From: Treponema sp.
Lineage (GTDB): Bacteria; Spirochaetota; Spirochaetia; Treponematales; Breznakiellaceae
Reading direction: 5' to 3'
DNA length: 8,476 bases
Assembly: GCA_031266255.1 (NCBI GenBank)
Contig: JAISBK010000129.1
Location: 1 to 8,476 of the forward strand
This document shows positions 1-6,310 of the stretch, one piece after another. Below the pieces are notes generated by a model. It did no database searches. It was not told where the DNA came from and saw nothing but the letters and a program-made list of their open reading frames with translations. Each line of letters begins with the position of its first letter. The stretch's first letter is position 1. The translations under genes were made by a program, and so were the position numbers.

Positions 1-90
1 CGTGAGGTTTTCACACCCCGCCAGAGCTAATCCGAATAACAGCGTTGCCGCCGATAATCCGAACAAAACGATTTGGTTATTCCGCTTCAT
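1..90 (-). CDS. Putative lipoprotein, N-terminal fragment (gene continues beyond window start)
   Basis: This frame is too short for a usual ORF cutoff but reads cleanly from an ATG at 90-88 to the window edge, 30 codons with no stop. The product starts with a basic n-region (MKRNNQ), a hydrophobic stretch and a classical lipobox LALAGC, with the acylated cysteine at residue 26, followed by ENLT. It should therefore be exported, cleaved by signal peptidase II and anchored to a membrane. A strong ribosome site, AAGGAG on the minus strand (98-103), sits 7 nt before the ATG, supporting the start. The mature protein lies outside the window, so its function cannot be told. The gene diverges from the XRE regulator at 446-805 and has a long structured leader. 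Confidence 0.8.
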   Translation of the reverse strand, partial: MKRNNQIVLFGLSAATLLFGLALAGCENLT

Positions 91-113
91 AGAATAACTC
101 CTTCAAGTCCATG

Positions 114-166
114 CCGCCCTTTCTTCTAAAGGCTAACCATGGAAAATTAACCGCCCACAAGGGCGG
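114..166 (-). terminator. Terminator-like hairpin with a competing alternative pairing in the lipoprotein leader
   Basis: On the minus strand, CCGCCC (166-161) and GGGCGG (156-151) form a perfect 6-bp G+C stem closed by a TTGT loop. TTAATTTT follows at once, resembling a weak intrinsic terminator upstream of the lipoprotein start. A second AAGGGCGG (121-114) lies further downstream and can pair over 8 bp with the same CCGCCCTT arm (166-159). The two pairings exclude each other, which is the geometry of an attenuator. The alternative arm lies about 10 nt before the ribosome site. The pairings are read directly; the regulatory role is inferred, and the U-tract is imperfect. Confidence 0.4.
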
Positions 167-257
167 AGTGCTAACCCTTAACCGTGATGGTCTCCTTTCG
201 CTTTCCTTTACCGAAAAAAACACGTAAAAATCGGCAAAACATTCAAAATTTCAGACA

Positions 258-347
258 TCAAGCCGATAGCCCCCGCAATCCTGCGTCGCTGAGGGCATAC
301 CGCTCAAAATAATCCATTCTTTCCTCTTGATGGCTTAAATTGCTCAT
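258..347 (-). CDS. Possible leader peptide or small ORF of 29 codons in the lipoprotein leader
   Basis: The frame runs from an ATG at 347-345 to TGA at 260-258 (29 residues, MSNLSHQEERMDYFERYALS...). It begins about 15 nt after the predicted transcription start of the minus-strand promoter at 369-397. The ribosome site before this ATG is weak (AGGT). An internal in-frame ATG at 317-315 has a much better one (GAGG at 326-323, 5 nt spacing), giving a 19-residue version. The peptide is hydrophilic, has no signal or membrane segment, and shows no run of one amino acid typical of amino-acid attenuation leaders. It could be a regulatory uORF, a gene remnant or chance. I do not recognise it. Confidence 0.25.
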   Translation of the reverse strand: MSNLSHQEERMDYFERYALSDAGLRGLSA

Positions 348-368
348 AAATACCTAGATATTATTATA

Positions 369-397
369 TATTTAGGGCAAAAATGCCCTATTGTCAA
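369..397 (-). promoter_or_regulatory. Sigma-70-type promoter firing toward the lipoprotein gene
   Basis: On the minus strand TTGACA (397-392) is a perfect -35 box. After a 17-bp spacer comes TAAATA (374-369), a fair -10 box, giving a start near 362 in an A+T-rich stretch. The only minus-strand genes downstream are the small ORF and the lipoprotein. The spacer consists almost entirely of the inverted repeat at 373-390. Confidence 0.6.
373..390. promoter_or_regulatory. Inverted repeat TAGGGCA-AAAA-TGCCCTA, likely operator
   Basis: Two perfect 7-bp arms separated by AAAA lie between the -35 and -10 boxes of the minus-strand promoter and about 55 bp before the XRE regulator start. A repressor bound here would block the minus-strand promoter and could also control its own gene. 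The XRE protein encoded next door is the natural candidate, but no binding evidence exists in the sequence. A transcript-level hairpin is possible, but no T-run follows on the plus strand. Confidence 0.5.
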
Positions 398-445
398 GAG
401 ATAATAGAGCAGATTTGCCTTATTAAAAAAGTAAAATGTAACTAT

Positions 446-805
446 ATGGATTTCTGGACTAGGCTTAAAGATCGAATAAGGGAAAAGAACACCACCCAGG
501 AGTGGATCGCCACCAAAATCGGGGTTCCCTTCGGGACGTTCAGAAAGTGGCTGGTCCGAAAAACCTACCCGGATCTTAAGGAAGGGCTGGAAATTGCGGC
601 GTTGCTCGATACTTCGGCGGAATACCTGGTAACCGGCAGTGGTCCGGATATCCTGTCCGGTGAGGAACAAAAATTGATTTGGGATTACCGGAAACTGGAT
701 AGGACCGATCAGGAAAATATCGCCCTGGCTATCGGCGCCTGGCTCTGCAAGGGCCAATCTCAGAAGGGCCGCCCGGAATTGCCCGGCAGAGCTTCAAATT
801 TTTGA
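446..805 (+). CDS. XRE-family helix-turn-helix transcriptional regulator
   Basis: The 119-residue product begins MDFWTRLKDRIREKNTTQEW and carries a Cro/CI-type helix-turn-helix over about residues 4-64: Q18-E-W-I-A-T-K-I-G-V forms the second helix, T31-F-R-K-W the recognition helix, and LEIAALLDTSAEYLVTG closes the domain. A short C-terminal region (LSGEEQKLIWDYRKLDRTDQENIALAI) looks helical and may mediate dimerisation. The tail is polar and probably disordered. There is no LexA-like protease or sensor domain. I chose the ATG at 446 because homologous domains usually begin just before this helix. The frame is open back to an ATG at 383, but that would add 21 residues unlike the family and lie inside the inverted repeat at 373-390. 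No clear ribosome site precedes 446. Likely targets are its own promoter and the divergent lipoprotein gene. Confidence 0.82.
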   Translation: MDFWTRLKDRIREKNTTQEWIATKIGVPFGTFRKWLVRKTYPDLKEGLEIAALLDTSAEYLVTGSGPDILSGEEQKLIWDYRKLDRTDQENIALAIGAWLCKGQSQKGRPELPGRASNF

Positions 806-849
806 GGTGATCTACAAAGTATGATGAGGCAAAAGCTGGCTAAAGACTC

Positions 850-864
850 ATGAACAGAGTTCAT
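850..864. repeat. 15-bp dyad ATGAAC-AGA-GTTCAT after the regulator gene
   Basis: A perfect 6-bp inverted repeat with a 3-bp centre lies 45 bp after the XRE stop and is followed by TATATTAC. It could be an operator half-site pair or a weak hairpin ending the regulator transcript. The stem is A+T-rich and the loop is tight, so a terminator role is doubtful. Confidence 0.3.
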
Positions 865-893
865 TATATTACAATAAATTCGCTCTCCTTAAA

Positions 894-1004
894 TTAGTAC
901 AAAGATTCTTCTATAATTAAGTTAAGGGATACGCCGGTTAACAGCGCGGTTATCCAGTCGCCGTGTTCCCTAAAAGACGCTGCCGTTCCGTCTATCGTAA
1001 GCAT
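894..1004 (-). CDS. Small ORF or gene remnant of 36 codons, unrecognised
   Basis: On the minus strand an ATG at 1004-1002 opens a 36-residue frame ending in TAA at 896-894 (MLTIDGTAASFREHGDWITA...). The composition looks protein-like: a polar, charged first half with a GDW motif, then a hydrophobic stretch (ALLTGVSLNLII) and an acidic end. No convincing ribosome site precedes the ATG, and an in-frame TAG lies five codons upstream. It occupies the 292-bp gap between the XRE regulator and the ABC operon, which otherwise holds only the dyad at 850-864 and a promoter. It could be a decayed fragment of a longer gene, a small membrane peptide or chance. I assign no function. Confidence 0.22.
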   Translation of the reverse strand: MLTIDGTAASFREHGDWITALLTGVSLNLIIEESLY

Positions 1005-1030
1005 ATTTATGCACTGCTACCTATAAGCCC

Positions 1031-1060
1031 TTGAAAAGGGGTGTAGATTCCTAGTACAGT
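1031..1060 (+). promoter_or_regulatory. Candidate sigma-70 promoter of the ABC transporter operon
   Basis: TTGAAA (1031-1036) and TACAGT (1055-1060) are separated by 18 bp and would start transcription near 1067, giving a leader of about 30 nt before the ATG at 1098. The -10 box overlaps a short GTAC-A-GTAC dyad. No T-box or other obvious riboswitch precedes the operon within the visible leader. Confidence 0.42.
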
Positions 1061-1097
1061 ACATACACCATTAAGGAAAGGGTTAAGGAGTTATGCT

Positions 1098-2111
1098 ATG
1101 CATAGGATTATGAAACACATCACTGCGGTGGCAGGAATGGGTGTTGTGGCGCTGCTGTTTATGTCCGCAGGAGGTAAACAGCCCCCGGTCAACGAAAACA
1201 AGCAGATCCGGATTGGTATTGCCAAGATCGTCCAGCATGAAGCCCTGGATGCTTGTGAACGGGGTATCCAGGACAGCCTCAAAATACAGGGAGTCGATGC
1301 GGTTATTGATCTCCAAAATGCCAATGGGGATATGAACACCGCCTCCCAGATCGCCAATAAATTCAGAGCCGACAAGGTTGATGTGGCGGTCGGGATCGGT
1401 ACCCCTATTGCGGTAGCGTTGGCCAATACCTTCAAGGATATCCCGGTGGTGTTCTCCTCGGTAACTGACCCGGTGGGAGCGAACCTGGTTGTATCCCTGG
1501 CCAATGGTTCAGGAAACGTTACCGGGCTTTCCGATGCGATACCCACCGGGGAGCATATCGCCCTTTTTAAGGAGATTGCTGGCATTACTACCTTGGGGTA
1601 TATTTACACCAGTTCTGAGACAAACTCAATTTCCGCACTCGCGCTGGTTGAAGCGGCATGTAAGGTCCAGGGTATCGCCGTGGTTTCCCAGTCCATCAGT
1701 ACTTCTGCGGAACTACGTCAGGCAGCAGAGGCAATCGTGAACCGGGTAGACGGCATTTACCTCACCACGGATAACACGGTCTATTCGGCTTTGCCCGCAT
1801 TGGTTCAGGTATTCAACGGATCCAAGAAGCCTATCTTCTCCGGGGATGTAACCAGCGCCTTCTCCGGGGGGTGTATGATAGCATCAGGATTTAATTACTA
1901 TAAGGCAGGGCTTGCCACGGGAAACATAATCGCGGATATCCTGGGAGGCAAAAAAACCGGGGATATTCCGGTGAAATTCCTCACGGATCCATCAGAATCA
2001 GACCTGCTCTTTGATATGGATGCGGCGAAAACCTGCGGTATTACCATCCCGGATCAGTACCTTTCGATAGCGAACTATATTTTCGAGAACGGAACCCTGC
2101 ATTCCAAGTAA
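1098..2111 (+). CDS. ABC transporter substrate-binding protein (ABC_sub_bind / TrpX-like family)
   Basis: This 337-residue periplasmic-binding protein should capture the ligand and deliver it to the permease encoded next. Family signs are IRIGIAKIVQHEALDA (37-52), GIGTPIAVALAN (99-110), VFSSVTDPVGANLV (118-131), NVTGLSD (140-146), YLTTDNTV (221-228) and KPIFSGD (244-250). It has a signal-peptide-like N-terminus with a hydrophobic core at about 8-22. At the site where treponemal relatives would be expected to carry a lipobox cysteine it reads F-M-S-A24-G-G-K, so it may be released by signal peptidase I rather than lipidated. Start: AAGGAG at 1085-1090, 7 nt before the ATG; M5 is a less well-spaced alternative. 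The nearest named relatives belong to tryptophan-type (TrpX) and related amino-acid systems, but the ligand cannot be read from sequence. Confidence 0.88.
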   Translation: MHRIMKHITAVAGMGVVALLFMSAGGKQPPVNENKQIRIGIAKIVQHEALDACERGIQDSLKIQGVDAVIDLQNANGDMNTASQIANKFRADKVDVAVGIGTPIAVALANTFKDIPVVFSSVTDPVGANLVVSLANGSGNVTGLSDAIPTGEHIALFKEIAGITTLGYIYTSSETNSISALALVEAACKVQGIAVVSQSISTSAELRQAAEAIVNRVDGIYLTTDNTVYSALPALVQVFNGSKKPIFSGDVTSAFSGGCMIASGFNYYKAGLATGNIIADILGGKKTGDIPVKFLTDPSESDLLFDMDAAKTCGITIPDQYLSIANYIFENGTLHSK

Positions 2112-2125
2112 GGTGAGGAAATGGT

Positions 2126-2164
2126 ATGATGGGAACGAGCTGTATAATTGAGGGTATGGCGTGA
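2126..2164 (+). CDS. Possible 12-codon coupling mini-ORF between binding protein and permease
   Basis: After the binding-protein stop, GTGAGGAA (2113-2120) precedes an ATG at 2126. The frame (MMGTSCIIEGMA) ends at TGA 2162-2164, sharing GTGA with the permease GTG start at 2161. Such an overlap is typical of translational coupling. The frame is very short and may be chance. The permease also has its own ribosome site, GAGGG, at 2150-2154. Confidence 0.25.
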   Translation: MMGTSCIIEGMA

Positions 2165-3063
2165 TTGCCGGTATTCTGATTGAAGGACTCATTTACGGGA
2201 TCATGGTATGGGCGGTGTTTATCACCTTTAGGGTTTTGAACTTTGCGGACATGACCGTGGATGGTTCCTTCCCCCTGGGCGCGGCCATCATGGCGGTATT
2301 GCTCTTAAAAGGATTTCCGGCTGTACTGGCCTTAGCCTTGGCTTTTGCCGGAGGTGCGGCTGCCGGGCTGCTCACCTCCCTCATCCATACCCGGCTTAAA
2401 ATCCCGGATCTCCTCTCGGGGATCCTCACCATGACCATGCTCTATTCGATAAACCTCAGGATCATGTCCAACCGGGCAAATCTTTCCCTCTTGCGGGTTC
2501 CCACCCTCTTTACCAAGATAAGCGACTGGGCCGGGGGCTTTATGCCCCCTCAAGGGGCCATTGTGATCTACTGCGCCTTAGTGGTCCTGGGAATCAAGAT
2601 CATCCTGGATCTCTTTTTCCATACTGATTACGGGTTATCTATGGGTGCTTTGGGTGCCAATCCCCAGCTTATCATATCCCAAGGCATGAATCCTGATATA
2701 CTGAAGATGAGCGGGATCTGTCTTGCCAATGGTATGGTGGGGGTATCCGGGGCCTTTACCGCGATGTACCAGGGCTTTGCAGATGTAAATCTGGGCAGCG
2801 GTATGATCGTTTCAGGGCTTGCATCCCTCATGATCGGGGAATTTCTCATCCGTTCTAACAAGATCAGTACCTTGACCTTGCGGGTCATACTAGGTTCCAT
2901 CCTCTACCGGGCCCTCATGTACCTTGCTCGAAACTATGGGTATTACTTGCACATGACTGCTAATGACCTCAAGCTCATCACCGGACTCCTCATTATTCTC
3001 TGTATTATCATTTCCAAAACCGGCTTCCGAAGCAGGCTCTGGATTAAACGGAGCCACCTATGA
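2161..3063 (+). CDS. ABC transporter permease, LivH/BPD_transp_2 type
   Basis: The 300-residue integral membrane protein forms the inner-membrane channel of the importer. About eight hydrophobic segments are visible, roughly at 3-24, 38-60, 62-76, 83-101, 131-151, 185-203, 213-230 and 240-285 (the last probably two helices). The N-terminal motif LIYGIMVWAVFITFRVLNFADMTVDGSFPLGA is the family's conserved start. The cytoplasmic loop GLSMGALGANPQLIISQGMN (158-177) matches the LivH-type loop that contacts the ATPase. The start is GTG with GAGGG 6 nt upstream; upstream ATGs are out of frame. The C-terminus is basic (RSRLWIKRSHL). The stop overlaps the ATPase start by four bases (ATGA), so the two are almost certainly translated as a coupled pair. 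Substrate unknown; amino-acid-like by family. Confidence 0.88.
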   Translation: MIAGILIEGLIYGIMVWAVFITFRVLNFADMTVDGSFPLGAAIMAVLLLKGFPAVLALALAFAGGAAAGLLTSLIHTRLKIPDLLSGILTMTMLYSINLRIMSNRANLSLLRVPTLFTKISDWAGGFMPPQGAIVIYCALVVLGIKIILDLFFHTDYGLSMGALGANPQLIISQGMNPDILKMSGICLANGMVGVSGAFTAMYQGFADVNLGSGMIVSGLASLMIGEFLIRSNKISTLTLRVILGSILYRALMYLARNYGYYLHMTANDLKLITGLLIILCIIISKTGFRSRLWIKRSHL

Positions 3064-3863
3064 TCCGCCTGGAAAACCTGGATATGGTGTTCGGCCTGGG
3101 AACCCTGGATGAACATACTGCGTTGCATCGCATTAACTTCACCGTAGCCAAGGAAGATTTTATCACCCTGATTGGGTCAAATGGAGCGGGGAAAACCACG
3201 TTGTACAACGTAATCGCCGGTTCCTGTATACCCAGTTCAGGCCGGATCTTCATCTATGCGGAAGCCGGGGAGCGGGAGATTACCCGGGAAGCGGAATATC
3301 TGCGGGCCCGGTATATCGGCAGAATTTTTCAGAATCCCCTGCTGGGAACCGCGGGTAAGATGAGTCTTGCAGACAATATGATGATCTGCCATAAAAAGGG
3401 GTATAAGGGACTGCGGATCAGCCTTAATAAAAGTATGCGGGAAACCTTCCAAGAGCAGCTTCGGGTTTTGGATATGGGATTGGAAAACCGTTTGAACGAC
3501 AATGTGGAACTTTTTTCAGGAGGGCAACGTCAAGCCCTGACCCTCCTTATGACGGTGATGTCCCGTCCAAGTATTCTGCTCTTGGACGAGCATACCGCGG
3601 CCTTAGATCCTCGCAATGCAGAGCTGATCATGGATCTGACCCTCAAGTTTGCACGGGAGTACCATTTAACGGTGCTCATGATCACCCACAACATGGGCCA
3701 TGCCTTGGCCTACGGAAACCGCTTACTCATGATAGATCAGGGGGAGATCATTCTCGATATTGGCGCGGCTGAAAAGGCCAACCTCAGTGCAGAGGGTATT
3801 TTCCAGCGTTTTCGGGATATTAAGAAACAGGAACTGACGAACGACGAACTGCTCTTAAACTAA
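3060..3863 (+). CDS. ABC transporter ATP-binding protein
   Basis: The 267-residue ATPase energises the importer encoded by the two upstream genes. All motifs are present and intact: Walker A GSNGAGKTT (39-47), Q-loop Q91 in FQNP, signature LFSGGQRQ (151-158), Walker B SILLLDE (171-177) with catalytic E177, D-loop AALD (180-183) and switch His210 in MITHN. After Walker B the sequence reads DEHTAALDP rather than the common DEPT; from memory this variant is usual in this subfamily. The insertion between Walker A and the signature (LRARYIGRIFQNPLLGTAGKMSLADNM) is also of the branched-chain/TrpZ type. The start overlaps the permease stop (ATGA). No clear terminator follows; the next gene converges. 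Confidence 0.9.
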   Translation: MIRLENLDMVFGLGTLDEHTALHRINFTVAKEDFITLIGSNGAGKTTLYNVIAGSCIPSSGRIFIYAEAGEREITREAEYLRARYIGRIFQNPLLGTAGKMSLADNMMICHKKGYKGLRISLNKSMRETFQEQLRVLDMGLENRLNDNVELFSGGQRQALTLLMTVMSRPSILLLDEHTAALDPRNAELIMDLTLKFAREYHLTVLMITHNMGHALAYGNRLLMIDQGEIILDIGAAEKANLSAEGIFQRFRDIKKQELTNDELLLN

Positions 3864-3981
3864 TTAAGCCTCTTCCCTTACATACACCCGCGCTACTGCC
3901 GTCTTCCTTCACCCTGTTCCGATTCCTAAATTCGAAGCATGATAATCACCATAGACATCTATTGCCCCCAGTACTATAGTC

Positions 3982-4063
3982 CTAATCTATCCCGCTAAAC
4001 CCATATAAATTGAGATTTTTGAATAACCTCAGATTAGCCTTTACAAGGTACTAGCGGGTTTAG
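3982..4063. repeat. Interleaved inverted repeats in the convergent gap
   Basis: The 207-bp gap between the ATPase and glnN stops holds two arm pairs. CTAATCT (3982-3988) pairs with AGATTAG (4031-4037). CTAAACCC (3995-4002) pairs with GGGTTTAG (4056-4063), with overlapping CCCGCTA (3991-3997) matching TAGCGGG (4052-4058). The order of arms is interleaved, so in RNA only one pair or a pseudoknot can form. No stem is followed by a good T-run, so a bidirectional terminator role is only a suggestion. The rest of the gap shows nothing I recognise. Confidence 0.3.
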
Positions 4064-4070
4064 TCCGTAG

Positions 4071-6191
4071 CTAAAGCTTAAACAACAGTTCTTCGTAACC
4101 GGGGAACGGCCAAGCCTGCTTGGAAACCAGTTTCTCCAGTGCATCCCCGCGGGTGCGAACTCTATCCATAGCAGGGCGTACCTTATCAAAATACGCTTTA
4201 GCCTTGGTGAAGGGATCCTCCTCTTCCTGAACCTCGGCCAAAACCATTTCCAACTTGGCGGTCTCATCGTAGAGTTTCGCCGTAAGATCCGCAATGTCTT
4301 TGACCCGTTTCGCCTGAGGCACGTTGGTTGCCCCTACAGAAGCCAGGGCTGCCGCATCTTGGGCAAGGGTGCCGGCATAGGCAGTGGCCGCGGGGAAGAT
4401 GTAACGCCGGGCCATGTCTATGGTAACCCCGGCTTCGATGTTGATCTGTTTGGCATATTTTTCCAGGTAAATATGATACCGGCTCTCCATTTCATCCTTG
4501 GAAAACACCTGGTGAACCTCAAAAAGGGCAATGGTTTCACTGCGGATAAGGACGGTAAGGGCATCTACGGTGTTCCGCACATTGGGGAGTCCTCGCCGTT
4601 CTGCTTCCCGAACCCATTCATCTGCATAACCGTTGCCGTTGAATACCACCCGCCGGTGTTTAGCATAGGATTCTTTGATGATAGCCTGAATCGCCTCGTT
4701 TTTATGGTCTGCTTTTTCAAGGGTATCTGCAAACTCAGACAATACCTGGGCCACCGCCACATTGAGGTAGGTATTGGGGGTCGCAATGGACTGAGAAGAA
4801 CCTACCATGCGGAACTCAAACTTGTTCCCGGTAAAGGCAAAAGGGCTGGTCCGGTTCCGATCCGACACATCCTTGGGCAGGTTAGGCAGGCTCGTAACCC
4901 CTAACTTTATCACCGCTCCCTCTTCGGTTTTAGCGCTGTTTTTTCCATTTACGATGTTATCTAAGATTTCGGTTAAGGGACCGCCAAAAAAGATGGAGAC
5001 GATAGCCGGTGGAGCTTCGTTGGCGCCTAAACGGTGGTCATTGGCAGCGGTGGCCGCCGAAGCCCGGATTAAGAGAGCATACCGATCCACCGCTTCCACC
5101 ACTGCCGCGGTGAAGAGGAGAAATCGGGCATTGGATTCAGGGTTTGCCCCAGGATCAAAGAGGTTGATCCCATCATCCGTAGCCATAGACCAGTTGTTAT
5201 GCTTCCCCGAGCCGTTTACCCCGGCAAAGGGCTTCTCGTGGAGCAAGCCTTCCATGCCATGCCGGCGGGCCACGCTCTTGATGGTCTCCATGACTAACTG
5301 GTTTGCGTCCACTGCAGCCGTGGTATTGGTAAACACCGGGGCAATTTCAAACTGATTAGGAGCCACCTCGTTATGTTGGGTCTTGGCAGCAATCCCTACC
5401 TTCCACAGCTCGGTATTGAGTTCCCGCATGAACCCTGAAACCCGTTCCTTGAGCGCCCCAAAATAGTGATCCTCCATCTCTTGGCCCTTGGCCGGCATGG
5501 AACCAAACACCGTCCTGCCGGTAAAGATGAGATCCGGCCGCTGATCATAGAAGGCTTTATCCACAAGGAAATATTCCTGTTCAGGCCCTACCGTCGTATA
5601 CACCCGCTTAGAGGTTTCATTCCCCAAGGCCCGCAGCACCCGCAGCGCCTGTTTGCTCAAGGTGTCAATAGACTTGAGCAGGGGAACCTTCTTATCCAGC
5701 GCCTGACCATAGTAGCTGATAAAAGCGGTGGGTATGCAAAGGGTCGTACCGGTCTGATCCTGCTTGAGAAAAGCCGGGCTGGTAAGATCCCAGGCAGTAT
5801 AGCCCCGGGCTTCAAAGGTGGCCCGCAGGCCCCCGGAAGGAAAGCTCGACGCATCTGGTTCACCTTTGATAAGTTCCTTACCAGAAAACTCCATGATCAC
5901 CCGGCCATCCGTAGTGGGGGCAATGAAGGAATCATGCTTCTCCGCGGTAAGCCCCGTGAGGGGATGGAACCAGTGGGTATAGTGGCTTGCGCCCTTGGCC
6001 AATGCCCAATCCCGCATGGCCGCAGCCACCACTTCCGCTACTTCCAGGGTTAGTTCCTTCTCCCCTGCCTGAACCGCCAGAATTTCCTTATAAATATTCT
6101 TAGGCAGCCGTTCCCGCATGACTGCATTAGAAAAACAGTTGGAGCCATACAAGGCGGCAACCGGGGTTTTGGTAAAATCAACAATACTCAT
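4071..6191 (-). CDS. glnN: Glutamine synthetase, type III (GSIII)
   Basis: The 706-residue enzyme makes glutamine from glutamate, ammonia and ATP in the cytoplasm. Its length fits GSIII (about 700 residues, against about 450 for GSI). Diagnostic stretches are the N-terminal FTKTPVAALYGSNCFSNAVM, GPEQEYFLVD (202-211, metal-binding Glu), HNEVAPNQFEIAPVF (273-287), FAGVNGSGKHNNWS (322-335, the catalytic-loop and metal-His region), LGANEAPPAIVSIFFG (388-403) and DRNRTSPFAFTGNKFEFRMVGSSQS (444-468, nucleotide and glutamate binding). I chose the ATG at 6191-6189 because GGAGG lies 4-5 nt upstream and the protein then starts at the conserved region. A 24-residue upstream extension is open but would begin inside the sigma-54 promoter region. 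It follows amt-glnK on the same strand and has its own -24/-12 promoter. Confidence 0.96.
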   Translation of the reverse strand: MSIVDFTKTPVAALYGSNCFSNAVMRERLPKNIYKEILAVQAGEKELTLEVAEVVAAAMRDWALAKGASHYTHWFHPLTGLTAEKHDSFIAPTTDGRVIMEFSGKELIKGEPDASSFPSGGLRATFEARGYTAWDLTSPAFLKQDQTGTTLCIPTAFISYYGQALDKKVPLLKSIDTLSKQALRVLRALGNETSKRVYTTVGPEQEYFLVDKAFYDQRPDLIFTGRTVFGSMPAKGQEMEDHYFGALKERVSGFMRELNTELWKVGIAAKTQHNEVAPNQFEIAPVFTNTTAAVDANQLVMETIKSVARRHGMEGLLHEKPFAGVNGSGKHNNWSMATDDGINLFDPGANPESNARFLLFTAAVVEAVDRYALLIRASAATAANDHRLGANEAPPAIVSIFFGGPLTEILDNIVNGKNSAKTEEGAVIKLGVTSLPNLPKDVSDRNRTSPFAFTGNKFEFRMVGSSQSIATPNTYLNVAVAQVLSEFADTLEKADHKNEAIQAIIKESYAKHRRVVFNGNGYADEWVREAERRGLPNVRNTVDALTVLIRSETIALFEVHQVFSKDEMESRYHIYLEKYAKQINIEAGVTIDMARRYIFPAATAYAGTLAQDAAALASVGATNVPQAKRVKDIADLTAKLYDETAKLEMVLAEVQEEEDPFTKAKAYFDKVRPAMDRVRTRGDALEKLVSKQAWPFPGYEELLFKL

Positions 6192-6235
6192 ACATCCTCC
6201 CTGATAAAACAAACACGATAATTCATGGTAATCGT

Positions 6236-6252
6236 AAGCAAAAGATATGCCA
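6236..6252 (-). promoter_or_regulatory. Sigma-54 (-24/-12) promoter of glnN
   Basis: On the minus strand TGGCAT (6252-6247), a 5-nt spacer and TTGCTT (6241-6236) match the RpoN consensus TGGCAC-N5-TTGCW except for one base. The invariant GG and GC are present with correct spacing. The predicted start is near 6226, giving a leader of about 35 nt that contains the GGAGG ribosome site. This implies activation by an enhancer-binding protein, fitting nitrogen control. Confidence 0.8.
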
Positions 6253-6257
6253 AACCT

Positions 6258-6289
6258 GGACAATGTCCTTTACTATACATCATTATGAT
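6258..6289. promoter_or_regulatory. Two 11-bp dyads just upstream of the glnN sigma-54 promoter
   Basis: GGACA-A-TGTCC (6258-6268) and ATCAT-T-ATGAT (6279-6289) are both perfect 5-1-5 palindromes with centres 21 bp apart, two helical turns. They lie about 37 and 58 bp upstream of the predicted start. They could be regulator sites, though they differ in sequence and neither resembles the enterobacterial NtrC site. Confidence 0.3.
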
Positions 6290-6310
6290 AACCTTGTCGA
6301 TGACCGTTTT

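Noticed and set aside
383..445. Upstream ATG of the XRE regulator frame
   Set aside because: The extra 21 residues do not resemble the family and the ATG falls inside the inverted repeat and divergent promoter. The ATG at 446 fits the domain better, though its ribosome site is weak.
806..1097. T-box or other riboswitch before the ABC operon, as seen for TrpX-type systems in Firmicutes
   Set aside because: No T-box sequence, specifier-loop layout or terminator with a T-run is visible. The likely promoter at 1031-1060 leaves only about 30 nt of leader.
3864..4070. Intrinsic terminator for the ABC operon or glnN
   Set aside because: No compact G+C stem followed by a T-run on either strand; only long-range repeats were found and they are listed as repeats.
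4359..6053. Long plus-strand open frames (about 180-195 codons) inside the glnN region
   Set aside because: They lie antisense to a clear, motif-rich glutamine synthetase and have low-complexity, arginine/glycine/proline-rich translations typical of shadow frames.
6192..6263. 24-residue N-terminal extension of glnN
   Set aside because: It would start upstream of the predicted sigma-54 transcription start and has no ribosome site, whereas the ATG at 6191 has GGAGG and begins at the conserved protein start.
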